Below are positions 62,903-64,000 of a DNA stretch of 64,000 bases, piece by piece. The stretch lies in the NCBI GenBank assembly GCA_003214695.1, contig QCLI01000002.1, positions 68,226-132,225 of the forward strand, in the 5' to 3' direction. The translations under genes and the position numbers were made by a program. This DNA is from Prochlorococcus sp. AG-412-P08. GTDB lineage: Bacteria; Cyanobacteriota; Cyanobacteriia; PCC-6307; Cyanobiaceae. The notes below the pieces were generated by a model. It searched no databases. It saw only the letters and a program-made list of their open reading frames with translations, and was not told the origin of the DNA. The first letter of the stretch is position 1, and every line of letters starts with the position of its first letter.

Positions 62903-63659
62903 AGGCAAGGCTTACTAATAAAAATGTTTCTACTAGAACTACCGAAGCGCCATAGGAATCACCAGAGTGTCCACCAACTCTACGTGCTAGAAAATATGGA
63001 ATTATGATGGAAGGTATAATTCCAATTAGTGAAGCTATAATTAGAAATATTTTTAGGGAATAGCTCAGACTGGAAAAGGTAATAAAAAATGTTAAGAGCA
63101 GTATTATGATCAATGATGGTATAGATTCTTTCATATTTCCTTTCCAATTATCTCTATGAAAGTCTGAAGAACTTTGTTTTTGTATAGAAGGATAATTTCC
63201 GATTGCGATTAACTGTGAATACCTTCCCCAGAAAGAAGCTATCGGAAGTGTAAATAAGTAAAATAAACCAAGTTTATTTAAGGCTGCTAACTGTAGGGCA
63301 ATATTAATAGTCAAGGCAATAATACCACTAGCCCCAACTCTGCTATCTTTCATTGCTTCGAGACATTTTTCTGGACCGGCTGAAATACCATCTGCAGTAT
63401 CAATTAATCCATCAAAATGTAGCCCACCTGTGATCCATAAATTAAAAGCAATTCCAATAAAAGGTAATGAATCTTGAGGCCAATTTAGCAAGAAGAGAAT
63501 TAGCATTAAAAATGCTTGTAAGATCCCTATTAATAAGCCTATTAAAGGAGCGAAACGAGCGATTCGTTTGAATCTAGGATTAATTCCTGGCCATTGAGGT
63601 AGGACAGTATAGAAAACCCATGCTCCAGAAAGCTCTCTTAACCAATTGGGTGATTTCAA
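62883..63659 (-). CDS. cobS: Adenosylcobinamide-GDP ribazoletransferase (cobalamin synthase)
   Basis: TGGLHFDGLIDTADGISAGPEKCLEAMKDSRVGASGIIAL. Confidence 0.95.
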   Translation of the reverse strand: MKSPNWLRELSGAWVFYTVLPQWPGINPRFKRIARFAPLIGLLIGILQAFLMLILFLLNWPQDSLPFIGIAFNLWITGGLHFDGLIDTADGISAGPEKCLEAMKDSRVGASGIIALTINIALQLAALNKLGLFYLFTLPIASFWGRYSQLIAIGNYPSIQKQSSSDFHRDNWKGNMKESIPSLIIILLLTFFITFSSLSYSLKIFLIIASLIGIIPSIIIPYFLARRVGGHSGDSYGASVVLVETFLLVSLAFILPGN

Positions 63660-63753
63660 GAGGAAGACCTTTTGAAGAGTAGTTAATTAACAAAGTAGGT
63701 TGTAAGAACAATCAATGCTGAAAAGCTTGTGATTATTTTTTTTAGATTTGAAA

Positions 63754-64000
63754 ATGTTTGATTTTCAAATTCATTCAGAATGTCCTAATACTGCTGCCAG
63801 AGTAGGAAGTTTCTCTACTCCTCATGGAAATTTAAGTACGCCTCAATTTATGCCAGTAGGGACACTAGGCACAGTTAAAGGTATTACTGCAACTCAATTA
63901 AAAGAAGTGAATGCGCAAATGATTCTTGCGAATACGTTTCATTTACATATCCAGCCTGGTGAGGAAATTGTTAAGAAGGCTGGGGGGTTACACCATTTCA
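63754..64000 (+). CDS. tgt: tRNA-guanine transglycosylase, N-terminal part; truncated by window end
   Basis: [82 protein letters not shown]. Confidence 0.95.
   Translation, partial: MFDFQIHSECPNTAARVGSFSTPHGNLSTPQFMPVGTLGTVKGITATQLKEVNAQMILANTFHLHIQPGEEIVKKAGGLHHF

Overview
This window looks like an ordinary stretch of core chromosome from a marine picocyanobacterium, most likely Prochlorococcus. The evidence is the AT-rich composition and the gene set: psbA, psbO, psbH/psbN/psbI, sbtA/sbtB, cp12, ntcA, amt1, crtR, and many Ycf or cyanobacteria-only DUF families. It is densely packed with about 70 protein genes. It has two tRNA genes, tRNA-Leu(UAG) and tRNA-Arg(ACG), both on the minus strand, and several clear hairpin terminators. 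eno is truncated at the left edge and tgt at the right edge. I found no rRNA, CRISPR array, transposase, integrase, phage module or defence island, and no convincing new multi-gene system. The observations most worth checking are: (1) a thioredoxin-reductase-like flavoprotein that keeps its CxxC but has lost the NADPH-binding motifs; (2) an SbtB lacking the C-terminal cysteine R-loop and a CP12 lacking the N-terminal cysteine pair; (3) an exact GTA-N8-TAC NtcA box upstream of amt1; (4) coding-like short frames missing from the ORF track, including a 48-aa single-TM protein next to amt1 and a start-less frame upstream of a soluble histidine kinase; (5) several unexplained perfect inverted repeats in intergenic DNA. 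Product names come from recognising protein motifs by eye; no database search was run.
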